Source: an uncultured Bacteroidales bacterium (GTDB lineage Bacteria; Bacteroidota; Bacteroidia; Bacteroidales; Paludibacteraceae). From it: a stretch of 64,000 bases of DNA. Positions 36,639 through 45,087 of this stretch are shown in pieces. The translations under genes were made by a program, and so were the position numbers. Numbering within the stretch: position 1 is the stretch's first letter; every line of letters begins with the position of its first letter. The stretch spans positions 10,412-74,411 of the forward strand of contig CAKVBV010000003.1 of the NCBI GenBank assembly GCA_934725535.1, written 5' to 3'. Under the pieces are notes generated by a model, which was not told the origin of the DNA, searched no databases, and worked only from the letters and a program-made list of their open reading frames with translations.

Positions 36639-37892
36639 ATGAAGAAAGTATTATTTTTAGCAGCCTCCGTGTTAGGGAGTGCTCTGCTGTTGACAGGTTG
36701 TAAAGAGAACCCATCGGGTACCAACTCTGCGGTAACAGGCATCACCATTACGCCTGCATCGTACACCTTTACTGAGGGAGATGAACCTATTCGCTTGAGT
36801 TATAGTGTAACACCGAAAGGCGCGGAAGCCACTCTTGAATGGACTTCCTCCAACGAAGAAATTGCTACGGTGGACAACAAAGGCAATGTTACACCGCTGA
36901 ACCTTGGCGAGGCTACTATCACGGCAACCGTGCAAGGTACTGACATCAAAGGTGCTTGCCAAGTATTCGTGAAGCCATTGGCTGAAACACTCAAGTTCAC
37001 AGAGGCATACATCGGTTTCTCAGACTATGACTCTGTCAATACCGTTGTGTATGAGCATAGTTCATTGGGCAATATCAACGTGCATATTGCTACCGGTCGT
37101 GTACAACTTTTCACAGAAGGACTGTATTTCAATAATAGTGGTAAGTTGGATGGTGTGAAACGTGGCGGTTGGATATATATACAAACTCCTATCGCATTGG
37201 CTTTTGCGGACGAGAACAAGGACAACAAAAATATGGAAAAATATACCAATGGCGTTTCTTTCAGTTTGGGTAGTTATGCTATTGACCTCGAACCCGCTGA
37301 CACCGTGGAAGTAAAGTGGCATCATGCACACAAAGGCTATGCAGACAACCAAGTGTTCATGAAGTATATGAAGCAGTGGTTGGATAGTTTCAATATCACA
37401 GGAGAGTTCACTCAAGGCAATTATCAAGACTTCGCTTATGCTGGTATTTACGGCTTTGGAGGAACGACACTCACTCTGAAAGAGTATGCTCTTGACGAAG
37501 AAGGAAAAGGCAGTTACGAGGCATATCCTAATTGGTTGTGGAGATATACCCCCAATGGTATCGTTACCGGTGGCGAGTTGTATGTCAGCGGTCAAGAAGG
37601 TTCCAGTAAGTATATGACCAAGATTGACTATATGAATGTCAATGTGAAGTTCGTTGATACAGATACTATGTATCTCCCTGGTGTTTATGCTGCCATTGAG
37701 AACAACAAATATGTGTTCAAGAGTACCGGTGTAGAGTTTAGCGAAGAGAAAAACTATGTTACCGGTGAGAAACCAGCAGAAGCACCTGCCGGCATCAGCA
37801 TCTTCGTTGACCATATTGTTCCTCGCGTAAGCAGTGATATGAACGAGGGTAAGGCTATTGTACTGCCTAACGATAAACTGGCTATCAAATAA
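36639..37892 (+). CDS. Ig-like (BIG2) lipoprotein of the SusCD operon
   Basis: 417 residues. Signal peptide and lipobox (LLTGC, Cys21), a BIG2 domain at about residues 30-115 (ITITPASYTFTEGDEPIRL ... WTSSNEEIATVDNKGNV), then a beta-rich region with no recognised fold. Its position after SusD is that of SusE/SusF-like surface glycan-binding proteins, though the sequence differs. It probably assists substrate capture on the cell surface. A terminator follows at 37920. Confidence 0.8.
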   Translation: MKKVLFLAASVLGSALLLTGCKENPSGTNSAVTGITITPASYTFTEGDEPIRLSYSVTPKGAEATLEWTSSNEEIATVDNKGNVTPLNLGEATITATVQGTDIKGACQVFVKPLAETLKFTEAYIGFSDYDSVNTVVYEHSSLGNINVHIATGRVQLFTEGLYFNNSGKLDGVKRGGWIYIQTPIALAFADENKDNKNMEKYTNGVSFSLGSYAIDLEPADTVEVKWHHAHKGYADNQVFMKYMKQWLDSFNITGEFTQGNYQDFAYAGIYGFGGTTLTLKEYALDEEGKGSYEAYPNWLWRYTPNGIVTGGELYVSGQEGSSKYMTKIDYMNVNVKFVDTDTMYLPGVYAAIENNKYVFKSTGVEFSEEKNYVTGEKPAEAPAGISIFVDHIVPRVSSDMNEGKAIVLPNDKLAIK

Positions 37893-37919
37893 GCGATTAT
37901 TTATAGATATTTTGTAGTG

Positions 37920-37952
37920 AAGGTGACATTCGGAAACGAGTGCCACCTTTTC
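37920..37952 (+). terminator. Intrinsic terminator of the SusCD operon
   Basis: aaggtg-a-cattcg pairs with cgagtg-c-cacctt around a short loop, followed by a pyrimidine-rich tttcctttcc tract, 28 nt after the stop codon. Confidence 0.8.
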
Positions 37953-37999
37953 CTTTCCTAAAATTAATACGAATGACCATAAAGTGACCAAGAATTGGC

Positions 38000-38060
38000 A
38001 TTATCGAGGTTCTATGGAACGGACGGCTACGCCGTATTATCACCAATTAGCCACAAATTA
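38000..38060. repeat. Imperfect direct repeat flanking the DUF4143 island, left copy
   Basis: The segment starting cattatcgagg and containing the hairpin acggctacgccgt followed by attatcacca aligns with 40468-40528 (cattatcgggg ... acggctgtgccgt ... attatcacca). The two copies enclose the intact ATPase, its broken paralogue and all four repeat arrays. Confidence 0.75.
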
Positions 38061-38093
38061 TATATTCCCCAAATTATATCAAACTGATTGTTT

Positions 38094-39371
38094 TTACTCT
38101 TTCAGGCAACCTATCGGTACCACCCATACCCCGTCTTTGCGTTGGTATGCCATGGCACCCACCGCCGTCAGTACCATTAGGAACGACGGAGTTTGCATTC
38201 GTGTGGTATCTATCAGTTCTGCCAATTTATGCAATGTTTTGGCTCCTTCTTCGATGGATGTTTCCCCGCCCAACTTTATCTCTATCAAACCATACTGCCC
38301 ATTCTCGCGATGGAGTACCGCATCACATTCCAACCCGTTCTTGTCGCGATAGTGGTACACGCTGCCGTCCAATGCATCGGCATACACACGCAAATCGCGG
38401 ATGCACATCGTCTCAAAGAGGAAACCAAACGTATTCAAGTCGTTCATCAAGTCATTCGGACCAATACGCAGAGCAGCGGTTGCAATACTCGGATCCACAA
38501 AATAGCGCGTATCTGCAGAACGAATAGCCGTTTTCGAACGTATATTCGGGTTCCATGCCGGCATATCTTCCACCACAAATATACGCTCCAATGCATTCAA
38601 GTAACTATACACACTGCGTACGTCCAATGTGTCCTGCGCATTGGCAGCAATGTCCTTGGCTATCTCAGCCACCGAGGCCTGCGACCCTTGCAGACGGGCA
38701 TACGAATGCATCAATCGTTTCACCTTACCAGGATGACGTTCCACACCATCCACGCGCTGAATATCCGAATTAACCACACCATCATAGTAATCTTTGGCAG
38801 GATTCAACGCCAAGTCCCCGCTGAAGAACGTGGCTTGCGGCCAACCGCCACGGCATAACAGGAACGCTACTTGTGGCAGTTTCAACGCATTGTCCACGAT
38901 ATGTACTTTCTCACCAGAGAACAACTGCCCCAAACTGATAGCACCATTCGAGTCTCCCGATTCCCACAAACTCATCGGACGCATTTTCAGGCGTGCAAAA
39001 CGTCCCGTACCACTATGGTGCACCGCATCCAAGTTGGCAGAGACGGCAGAGCCTGTTAAGATATACTGCCCCCATCCTTCTCTGTGATCCACCTTGAAGC
39101 GTATCATATCCCATAATTGAGGTGCAATCTGCCATTCGTCTATCAGACGAGGAGTCTTACCCTCTAAAAGATAATCGGGGTCGGTTTCTATTGCCAACAT
39201 ATACTGCTTGCTTCTGGCAGGGTCAGTCATATAGACCACACTACCTGCGTGTTGCTCTGCAGTAGATGTTTTTCCGCACCATTTAGCCCCTTCTATCAGC
39301 ACGGCTCCGATAGTCTTCAATTTATTCTCTAAAAGTGCATCCGCAATTCTGCTTCGATATTTCTTTGCCAT
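38094..39371 (-). CDS. DUF4143-type AAA+ ATPase
   Basis: 425 residues from ATG 39371, which is supported by the promoter at 39399-39429; an upstream in-frame start at 39401 would precede transcription. N-terminal P-loop domain: Walker A GAKWCGKTS and Walker B PRLIDEWQIAPQLWD. A winged-helix linker (YSYLNALERIFVVEDMP) follows, then the DUF4143 C-terminus with a PD-(D/E)xK-like core (YHYRDKNGLECDAVL ... GLIEIKLGG; Glu/Asp, then E-x-K). Such proteins are abundant paralogues in Bacteroidetes with no established role. This one has a 23-bp x4 repeat array directly upstream of its promoter. Confidence 0.92.
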   Translation of the reverse strand: MAKKYRSRIADALLENKLKTIGAVLIEGAKWCGKTSTAEQHAGSVVYMTDPARSKQYMLAIETDPDYLLEGKTPRLIDEWQIAPQLWDMIRFKVDHREGWGQYILTGSAVSANLDAVHHSGTGRFARLKMRPMSLWESGDSNGAISLGQLFSGEKVHIVDNALKLPQVAFLLCRGGWPQATFFSGDLALNPAKDYYDGVVNSDIQRVDGVERHPGKVKRLMHSYARLQGSQASVAEIAKDIAANAQDTLDVRSVYSYLNALERIFVVEDMPAWNPNIRSKTAIRSADTRYFVDPSIATAALRIGPNDLMNDLNTFGFLFETMCIRDLRVYADALDGSVYHYRDKNGLECDAVLHRENGQYGLIEIKLGGETSIEEGAKTLHKLAELIDTTRMQTPSFLMVLTAVGAMAYQRKDGVWVVPIGCLKE

Positions 39372-39398
39372 ATATCTTACTTGTTGATTTTTCAGCCA

Positions 39399-39429
39399 CA
39401 AAGATACTGCTTTTTCTTGAACTATACAA
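39399..39429 (-). promoter_or_regulatory. Promoter (TTG-N20-TATCTTTG) of the DUF4143 ATPase
   Basis: On the minus strand, TTG (39429-39427), 20 nt, TATCTTTG (39406-39399). The 23-bp repeat array begins 17 bp upstream of the -33 element, the position of an activator or repressor site. Confidence 0.75.
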
Positions 39430-39445
39430 ATATTAGGCGTTCATA

Positions 39446-39537
39446 TTACATAAATTGGCGCGTTTTCATTACATAATTTGGCGTATTTTTGTTTCATAAT
39501 TTGGCGTGTTCTTGTTTCGTAGTTTGGCGCATTTTAC
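39446..39537. repeat. 23-bp tandem array, 4 units, upstream of the ATPase promoter
   Basis: Four contiguous 23-bp units begin at 39446, 39469, 39492 and 39515. Each has a conserved part (tt-cataatttggcg) and a more variable remainder of about 8 bp. A degenerate unit may precede them. The last unit runs directly into a copy of the 33-bp array motif (ttactttggatttgttacaa at 39534). Confidence 0.9.
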
Positions 39538-39670
39538 TTTGGATTTGTTACAAGACAGACAACAACTACTTGCACATATTATTGAAAAGCAGCACCTTTG
39601 CAGGCGTGGATGTACCGCCATATACTATGCGCGATATAATATCGTAAATATCAACGAATTAAGAAATGTC

Positions 39671-39736
39671 TTTGAGAATTTATCAAGGCGACTTTGAGAA
39701 TTTGTATAATACATTTTGAGAATTTACCAATAAAAC
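39671..39736. repeat. 22-bp tandem array, 3 units, upstream of the broken DUF4143 gene
   Basis: Units begin at 39671, 39693 and 39715. Each consists of the invariant tttgagaattt and 11 variable bases. The array ends 22 bp before the remnant at 39758, mirroring the arrangement of the 23-bp array and the intact gene. Confidence 0.9.
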
Positions 39737-39757
39737 AAGAGAGACAACACATCCACT

Positions 39758-40061
39758 ATGGCTAATTGTCTCAAGACCTTACAAGAAGCCGACTTGCTAT
39801 GCGGATTGCAACAGTATTCATGAAATGTTTGAGGGTGATTATCAAGTATTCTATTGGAGAGAAAAAGATGAGGAGACTGATTTCGTACTTGCACAAGGAT
39901 GCCGCATTTTGGGAATAGAGGTCAAGAGCGGACAACGAACCGCAGGAAAAGGACTACTAACTTTCCGGCAGCGATTTCCCCAAGCACAGACATTAGTTGT
40001 AGGAACAGGAGGTTTACCGATAGATGTATTTTTACGTACAGAACCACGGGAGTTGCTCTAA
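39758..40061 (+). pseudogene. Broken DUF4143 ATPase remnant
   Basis: Two pieces of a DUF4143 protein survive in different frames. 39758-39823 encodes LKTLQEADLLCGLQQYS, the winged-helix linker motif of the family, and stops. 39825-40061, in the next frame, encodes the C-terminal nuclease-like core (QVFYWREKDEETDFVLAQG ... GIEVKSGQ ... FLRTEPRELL). The ATPase domain and the segment between the two pieces are gone, so this is a decayed paralogue of the gene at 38094-39371, on the opposite strand. Confidence 0.85.
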
Positions 40062-40069
40062 AGTTCATG

Positions 40070-40156
40070 TTACTTTGGATTTGTTACAAATATCTCTCAG
40101 TTTTACTTTGGATTTATTACAAATAATCGCGATTTTTACTTTGGATTTGTTACAAC
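40070..40156. repeat. 33-bp-period array, 3 units (ttactttggatttgttacaa)
   Basis: Conserved 20-bp cores begin at 40070, 40103 and 40136, separated by 13 variable bases. A fourth copy of the core stands alone at 39534, so the broken ATPase gene is bracketed by identical cores. Confidence 0.9.
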
Positions 40157-40210
40157 GCAATAGTTAAGGGAAAGTAACCATCGACTACAATTTAAGCATA
40201 TATGACAACG

Positions 40211-40300
40211 ATTCCTCTGTGTTTTGTCAGAAATTGCACATTTATTCCTCTGTATTTTATCAGAAATACAACGATTATTCCTCTGTATTTTATCACACAT
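40211..40300. repeat. 33-bp-period array, 3 units (attcctctgtattttatc)
   Basis: Units begin at 40211, 40244 and 40277 with a conserved core of about 22 bp and 11 variable bases. The core is unrelated to that of the neighbouring 33-bp array. Open frames through it (for example 40224-40448) merely translate the repeats. From 40300 to 40467 I see nothing else recognisable. Confidence 0.88.
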
Positions 40301-40467
40301 CTTGTGTATGTCATTGAAAAGCAGTTGTTTGGGAGTAGAGTTATCTATTAATAGCACAAAAGACCTATCACAAGCCCTGACAACCGCAACCTCCAAAAGA
40401 GAAGGATATTCTGGTGGTCAACAACAGGCAATAACTATTAAACAATAAAACATATAGTTTATATAAC

Positions 40468-40528
40468 ATTATCGGGGCTTCTCTTGAACAGACGGCTGTG
40501 CCGTATTATCACCAAATGGTCACAAATA
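40468..40528. repeat. Imperfect direct repeat flanking the DUF4143 island, right copy
   Basis: Homologous to 38000-38060; shares cattatcg-gg, the hairpin acggct-gccgt and attatcacca followed by cacaaat. Distance between copies is about 2.47 kb. Confidence 0.75.
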
Positions 40529-40627
40529 TGGGATGAACCCAAAATTCCATACGCTCCAATTATATAGCACTGACATTCATAACGATTATGGGACTGATTA
40601 TTGGATATTGAATGCCCAAGGACACAA

Positions 40628-40660
40628 GAGACCACCTGCGGCATTGTGGCAGGCGGTCTC
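40628..40660 (-). terminator. Hairpin after the C10 protease gene
   Basis: gagaccacctgc pairs with gcaggcggtctc (one mismatch) around a 9-nt loop, 54 nt beyond the stop codon on the minus strand. The following bases are only moderately T-rich. Confidence 0.7.
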
Positions 40661-40713
40661 TAAGAAAGAGATGTTTTGTCGGATAACAAGACAAACTATC
40701 TTGCTATGACAAA

Positions 40714-41862
40714 CTATCTCGCTATGAATTTCTTGCCGTTTTTGATGTAGATATTGCCGGGTTGCATTTCATTGACACGGCGACCTAAAATGTCATAGAT
40801 AATATCGTTTTCAGGTTGGTTTACAACCACATTCTCTACCGGTGTATAGCCATTGGGACGGATATTGTAGATAACAGATTGGTTATATTTCAAATCTGTA
40901 AAGCCCTCGGGATTGTCTTTCCCCGGTGTTAACTCATCAAGTATGAACCAACCGTCTAACTGTCCGTTCCACCCCCAATTCATGTGGTAGAATGGATATT
41001 TCTCTCCCCCCTTGGTAATTTTATACCCATCGCACACATAAGCATGTCCTGAACCTGCCTTCTGCTGCGAACTATAGTAAAGCGGGCATTTCGCTTTCAA
41101 CTCGGATTGTAGCAGTTCATGCCACTGCGAATCCGTATAGTTGTCTCCATCTTTATAGACACGACGCATATTGACATCATAATCAAAGTAAGAATATAAA
41201 GCATTACCCACTTTATCAGAGTTGGCACCGGACCCATCCACATTGTAGTCCATCTGCACCGCAGCCCCGCAATAGTACACCAATTTTGCAACAGCATCGG
41301 CTTGCTTTGCTGTGTAGTCGCCTTTATAAGTAGGCAGTATATTGTCCCAATCAAAACGCTCGCCCTCCATAACGATGTGTATTGTTTTGTTGAGCGTAGA
41401 AGTCTTGTAGTTCACAGAATCCTTGCAGCCATTTTTCGGATGCCGGTAATAAGCCATAATCTGCGCCATAGCAATAGCCACACATCCGGCAGCACACCGT
41501 TGATTGTTCTTCCCTATAGGAGCCATATTGTTGTATGGTGCACCTTGGTCAAACTCTATGTCTCCCAACAGAGGTCCGACAGAATCTGTAACCTCAGCCG
41601 TGAGCATAGCCTCGATGTGTTGCGGTGCCATTTGAGGAGTGGGCTGAACATCCAACCCCATATCCTTAAAGGCATCCTGCACATACGCTGAGATGTCTTG
41701 CACATTCGTCTTATCCGAGAATCCGATAATGCCGCCTTGTGCATTCACCATCACATAACCGCCATTGGGGCGTGAATACACCGTTACGTGTTGAAGATTG
41801 GACTCTGCCCAAATCGAAACGGATGCCAATACGGCAACCCATAAGATAAATCCTTTTTTCAT
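40714..41862 (-). CDS. Secreted C10-family cysteine protease (streptopain-like)
   Basis: 382 residues. Signal peptide (SIWAES), an N-terminal inhibitory/pro region (about 22-110), then the catalytic domain: QGAPYNNMAPI, the nucleophile in CAAGCVAIAMAQIM, the catalytic His in GSGHAYVCDGY, and NWGWNGQLDGWF. The C-terminus IYDILGRRVNEMQPGNIYI followed by KNGKK is the shortened T9SS-like tail, so the enzyme is probably exported to the surface. Streptopain relatives degrade host proteins and are used by Porphyromonas and Prevotella for nutrition and virulence. It has its own promoter and diverges from the M6 protease gene. Confidence 0.93.
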   Translation of the reverse strand: MKKGFILWVAVLASVSIWAESNLQHVTVYSRPNGGYVMVNAQGGIIGFSDKTNVQDISAYVQDAFKDMGLDVQPTPQMAPQHIEAMLTAEVTDSVGPLLGDIEFDQGAPYNNMAPIGKNNQRCAAGCVAIAMAQIMAYYRHPKNGCKDSVNYKTSTLNKTIHIVMEGERFDWDNILPTYKGDYTAKQADAVAKLVYYCGAAVQMDYNVDGSGANSDKVGNALYSYFDYDVNMRRVYKDGDNYTDSQWHELLQSELKAKCPLYYSSQQKAGSGHAYVCDGYKITKGGEKYPFYHMNWGWNGQLDGWFILDELTPGKDNPEGFTDLKYNQSVIYNIRPNGYTPVENVVVNQPENDIIYDILGRRVNEMQPGNIYIKNGKKFIAR

Positions 41863-41887
41863 GCTTTCGTCTGTATTAAATCGCCCG

Positions 41888-41918
41888 CAAAGGTACTACT
41901 TTTTTGGAAAAGATACAA
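41888..41918 (-). promoter_or_regulatory. Promoter (TTG-N20-TACCTTTG) of the C10 protease gene
   Basis: On the minus strand, TTG (41918-41916), 20 nt, TACCTTTG (41895-41888), about 20 nt from the ATG at 41862. Confidence 0.78.
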
Positions 41919-42000
41919 GGCATTGCAGCCAAAACAGGGCTTTTGCAAGAAAACAGGCAGAAAGGAACAGACGTATTTGAGTACTATACAACCAGTTGCA

Positions 42001-42111
42001 ACAGGAAAGTAACAGAAAGTACCAGAAAATACCAAAAAGTACCAAATCGCGCCAATAAGTAGCAAAAAGTGGCAGAAACGCTCAGCACATTCCGTAGATG
42101 TAGTATCTTTG
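42001..42111 (+). promoter_or_regulatory. Phased A-tract module ending in a TATCTTTG box, copy 1
   Basis: Eight 10-bp units (42001-42080) carry A-tracts once per helical turn (gaaagtaaca, gaaagtacca, gaaaatacca type). They end in gaaacgctca; 19 nt later gtagtatctttg gives TATCTTTG at 42104-42111. CTC, not TTG, occupies the -33 position. The same module with the same 19-nt spacing lies before the fumarase gene at 63422-63540. Phased A-tracts bend DNA and often stimulate promoters. The M6 gene also has a closer consensus promoter at 42211. Confidence 0.75.
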
Positions 42112-42210
42112 CATCGTGATTTGGCAGAACAAGTCCGAAAAGCCAATACAGGCTCTTGGAGAAAAAGTGCGGTTGCTCCAAGTAAAAAGACAAAAAAAGG
42201 ACCCCAAGAA

Positions 42211-42241
42211 TTGTATAATCAGCACGGTTTTTGTAACTTTG
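42211..42241 (+). promoter_or_regulatory. Proximal promoter (TTG-N20-TAACTTTG) of the M6 protease gene
   Basis: TTG at 42211-42213, 20-nt spacer, TAACTTTG at 42234-42241, 22 nt before the ATG at 42263. This supports the 42263 start over the longer frame from 42116. Confidence 0.78.
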
Positions 42242-42262
42242 CGGCGTAAACATATCTATATA

Positions 42263-45067
42263 ATGAAAAAAGGAAACCTTATAATCGTACTCTTGAGTAT
42301 TGCCTGCACTGCAGGTGCTGTAATTGCCACGCCTTATCCCGTGGAGAAACGCTTGCCTGATGGTAGCGTACAGAAAGTGTATATCCGCGGTGATGAGCAT
42401 TATCACTATCTGACCTATTTGGACGGTACTATAGTTGCGGGGTCGGAAGTGGGCATTCCCGCTGCTGAAGCCGCAGCAAAGCATCGTGCTCCGGCGAGAG
42501 AGCAGTTGAGTTCGTCGGTTCCGAACAAAGGTACCGTGCGTATCCCTGTGATATTGGTCAACTTTACAGATTTGAGTTTTACTCTGCCCAACGCGCAAGA
42601 ACAGTTTTCTGATTTATACAACGGAAAAGGAGGCTCTAACCCGAATGCGACAGGGTCTGTGCATGATTATTATGTCGCTTCGTCGGATAGTGCATTGAAC
42701 TTGGTGTTTGATGTATATGGTCCTTATGACTTAAGCCACAATATGGCATACTATGGTGCCAATAGCGGTAACAACCACAATGTGCGTGCCAGTTCGTTGG
42801 TGATAGAGTCTGCCACGTTAGCGCGTGCGGCAGGTGTGGATTTTACACCTTATGACAATGACGGGGACGGCTATGTGGATAATCTGTCAGTGGTAGTGGC
42901 AGGCTATAATGAAGCAGAAGGCGGTCCGGAGAACTCCATTTGGCCGCACTACAGCCGATTGACATCGCAGGAATTGTTCTCAGGGAAGCGTTTGGGCGGA
43001 TACTTGGTGATATCGGAGTATCGCAGCAATAGCGGGATTACACAAGCGGGAATAGGAACATACTGCCACGAGTTCGGGCATGCGCTCGGATTGCCGGATA
43101 TGTATGATACTCAAAATAGTAGCAACTATACCGTAGGCTTTTGGGATATTATGTGTTCGGGTCCTTATAACAACAACGGTTCTACGCCTCCCACATATAC
43201 TGCATTTGAGCGATTTATGATGGGGTGGTTGGTGCCGGAGCAACTGCAACACGCCAATAATTATGTGTTGGAACCGATAGAGACTTCCAATCGCGCCTTT
43301 CTCGTGGCAGATGCTACGCACAATATGTCCACACACTCCCCATCGCCAAGTGAGTATTTCTTATTGGAAAACCGCCAGAAAGAAGGGTGGGATGCGAACA
43401 AAGATGCATTGGTAGGCACAGGATTGATGGTGACACATATCACATTCTCGTTAGACACATGGAACAACAATACGTTCAACAACAAAGAGCCTCTCGGATT
43501 CCGAGTGGTGAGCGCGGGATTTGTAACCTCCTCGTATAGTTCACCCTCAGACCTGTTCCCTGCACAGACCTCCGCGGGAATGGTGACAACATGGGTGCCA
43601 ACATTGAACAATGGTACCAAGTTGATGAGCCAGATGGTGATGAATATCACACAATTGGCAGACAATGACATCTCATTCCATTATGGTATGAACGATGATG
43701 AAGGTTTTGTATTCCGGCCTCAGGCTCTCAACGATATGGTCACCACGTATGACAAAGAGCCGATAGAATATGATGAAGAGGACGTGGCTTTGTCGATAAA
43801 AGATGTCCAATCAGACTCAATGACTATCCGTTCTTCTTCGCCATACTTCGAGTTCAGTTTGGATGGAGGAAAAACATGGTATAACAGTTCGCAACAGGTC
43901 AAAATACACAAGGACTCCTCTTATGTAATGACTTTGAAGGTGCGCTATACACCTACTCGTCAGAGTTGTACGAAACGAATAGGCTTCCTGATAGTAGAGT
44001 CGCAAGACGGAGAGTATTTCAACCAAATGCAGATGGAGGGTTCTTCTCCTCGTCCCACTTATATCACGACACCGGTGGTTACGGATGTGAAGAATCTTAC
44101 TGAGTCTTCATTTACTGCCTATTGGGAACCGCAGGAAGATGCCGTGTCGTATTTCGTGACATTGTATTCCATATCGCCTGTTTCGTCGAATGAAGAAGAG
44201 ACATTCGAGACTTTCACCACCATAGAGAATATCCAAGCAGCAGGATGGGAGAGCAACTTTGCCCGACTGACAAATGCCGTGTCCGAGAAGAAGTATGCCG
44301 TGCTGTTTAGTCAGTCAGGGGAGTACTTGGTGTCCAAGACGTATATGGAATCGCCGATGAAAGTACGTTTTTGGTTGTCAAATACATACGTACCAATAGC
44401 CGATGAGAGTACTGCCGGAGGTAAATTGTTGTTTGAAGGTTCTGCAGATGGCTTGGAGTGGGATACTATCGACAATATATCCCTTGGTTTTGAGATGCAA
44501 CAAACCGTTAAGGAGTATTCGGTTCAAGGTAAGGGATATATGCAGTTCCGCTTTGTATATACGCATACGAGGGGAACCGGAGGTCCGGTAATAGACGGGT
44601 TTACAACCACGTTAGACCATACTGTCAATTATGTCTGCCGTGATAGAGAACGAGAAGTACCTGCCACTTCCGATTGTGTCATGTTTACAGACTTGGAGGA
44701 GGGTACAACATACTATTTGTCTGTACAGTCCTACGAAGACAAGGGATGCGAGGAACATATATCGGCACTGTCACCGGCACGAATCATCCGCACAGAAGGC
44801 GGCACAGATACTGATGTCTCAATGGTTGTCAAACGCGACGATAATGGCGTATATACGGCATTCTTGCCGGAACCGATGCCTGAGGATGCTGTGATGTATG
44901 TATATGATTATGCGGGGCAGATATTGGATATGGTAACGGTAGTTTCAGGCGAGACTGCTATTCTGGTGCCGACAACCAATATGCAGAAAGGAAACACTTA
45001 TATCCTCAAGTTGATGACCGACAGACTGCGGCGCAAGGCTGCAAAAGGAAAAATGTTGTACTACTAA
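42263..45067 (+). CDS. Secreted M6-family metalloprotease (immune inhibitor A-like)
   Basis: 934 residues. Signal peptide (IACTAGAVIA), a short pro-region, then the M6 catalytic domain with zinc motif CHEFGHALGLPD (about residues 275-286) and the preceding DNDGDGYVDNLSVVVAGY metal-binding loop. IMCSGPYNNNGSTPP matches the Met-turn region. After this come an Ig-like region, a cleaved-adhesin/MAM-like beta-sandwich near 690-800 and a fibronectin-like domain, ending in a T9SS-like strand (YVYDYAGQILDM). It is predicted to be secreted and proteolytic, acting with the divergent C10 enzyme. The chosen start follows the proximal promoter. Confidence 0.92.
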   Translation: MKKGNLIIVLLSIACTAGAVIATPYPVEKRLPDGSVQKVYIRGDEHYHYLTYLDGTIVAGSEVGIPAAEAAAKHRAPAREQLSSSVPNKGTVRIPVILVNFTDLSFTLPNAQEQFSDLYNGKGGSNPNATGSVHDYYVASSDSALNLVFDVYGPYDLSHNMAYYGANSGNNHNVRASSLVIESATLARAAGVDFTPYDNDGDGYVDNLSVVVAGYNEAEGGPENSIWPHYSRLTSQELFSGKRLGGYLVISEYRSNSGITQAGIGTYCHEFGHALGLPDMYDTQNSSNYTVGFWDIMCSGPYNNNGSTPPTYTAFERFMMGWLVPEQLQHANNYVLEPIETSNRAFLVADATHNMSTHSPSPSEYFLLENRQKEGWDANKDALVGTGLMVTHITFSLDTWNNNTFNNKEPLGFRVVSAGFVTSSYSSPSDLFPAQTSAGMVTTWVPTLNNGTKLMSQMVMNITQLADNDISFHYGMNDDEGFVFRPQALNDMVTTYDKEPIEYDEEDVALSIKDVQSDSMTIRSSSPYFEFSLDGGKTWYNSSQQVKIHKDSSYVMTLKVRYTPTRQSCTKRIGFLIVESQDGEYFNQMQMEGSSPRPTYITTPVVTDVKNLTESSFTAYWEPQEDAVSYFVTLYSISPVSSNEEETFETFTTIENIQAAGWESNFARLTNAVSEKKYAVLFSQSGEYLVSKTYMESPMKVRFWLSNTYVPIADESTAGGKLLFEGSADGLEWDTIDNISLGFEMQQTVKEYSVQGKGYMQFRFVYTHTRGTGGPVIDGFTTTLDHTVNYVCRDREREVPATSDCVMFTDLEEGTTYYLSVQSYEDKGCEEHISALSPARIIRTEGGTDTDVSMVVKRDDNGVYTAFLPEPMPEDAVMYVYDYAGQILDMVTVVSGETAILVPTTNMQKGNTYILKLMTDRLRRKAAKGKMLYY

Positions 45068-45087
45068 ATACAGATGATATGGATGCC

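Noticed and set aside
39446..40300. CRISPR array
   Set aside because: The units are contiguous with only 8-13 variable bases, each array has a different core, only three to four units exist and no cas gene is present. Iteron-like arrays fit better.
40224..40448. Small gene with repeated FLCILSEIQRL sequence
   Set aside because: The repetitive peptide is simply the translation of the 33-bp array; no start signal.
40300..40467. Fragment of a surface-protein gene (KDLSQALTTATSKREGYSGG reading)
   Set aside because: Too short and without recognisable homology; could be random open frame after the repeats.
42116..42262. N-terminal extension of the M6 protease
   Set aside because: A consensus promoter lies at 42211-42241 and a proper signal peptide starts at 42263; the extension would remove the signal from the N-terminus.
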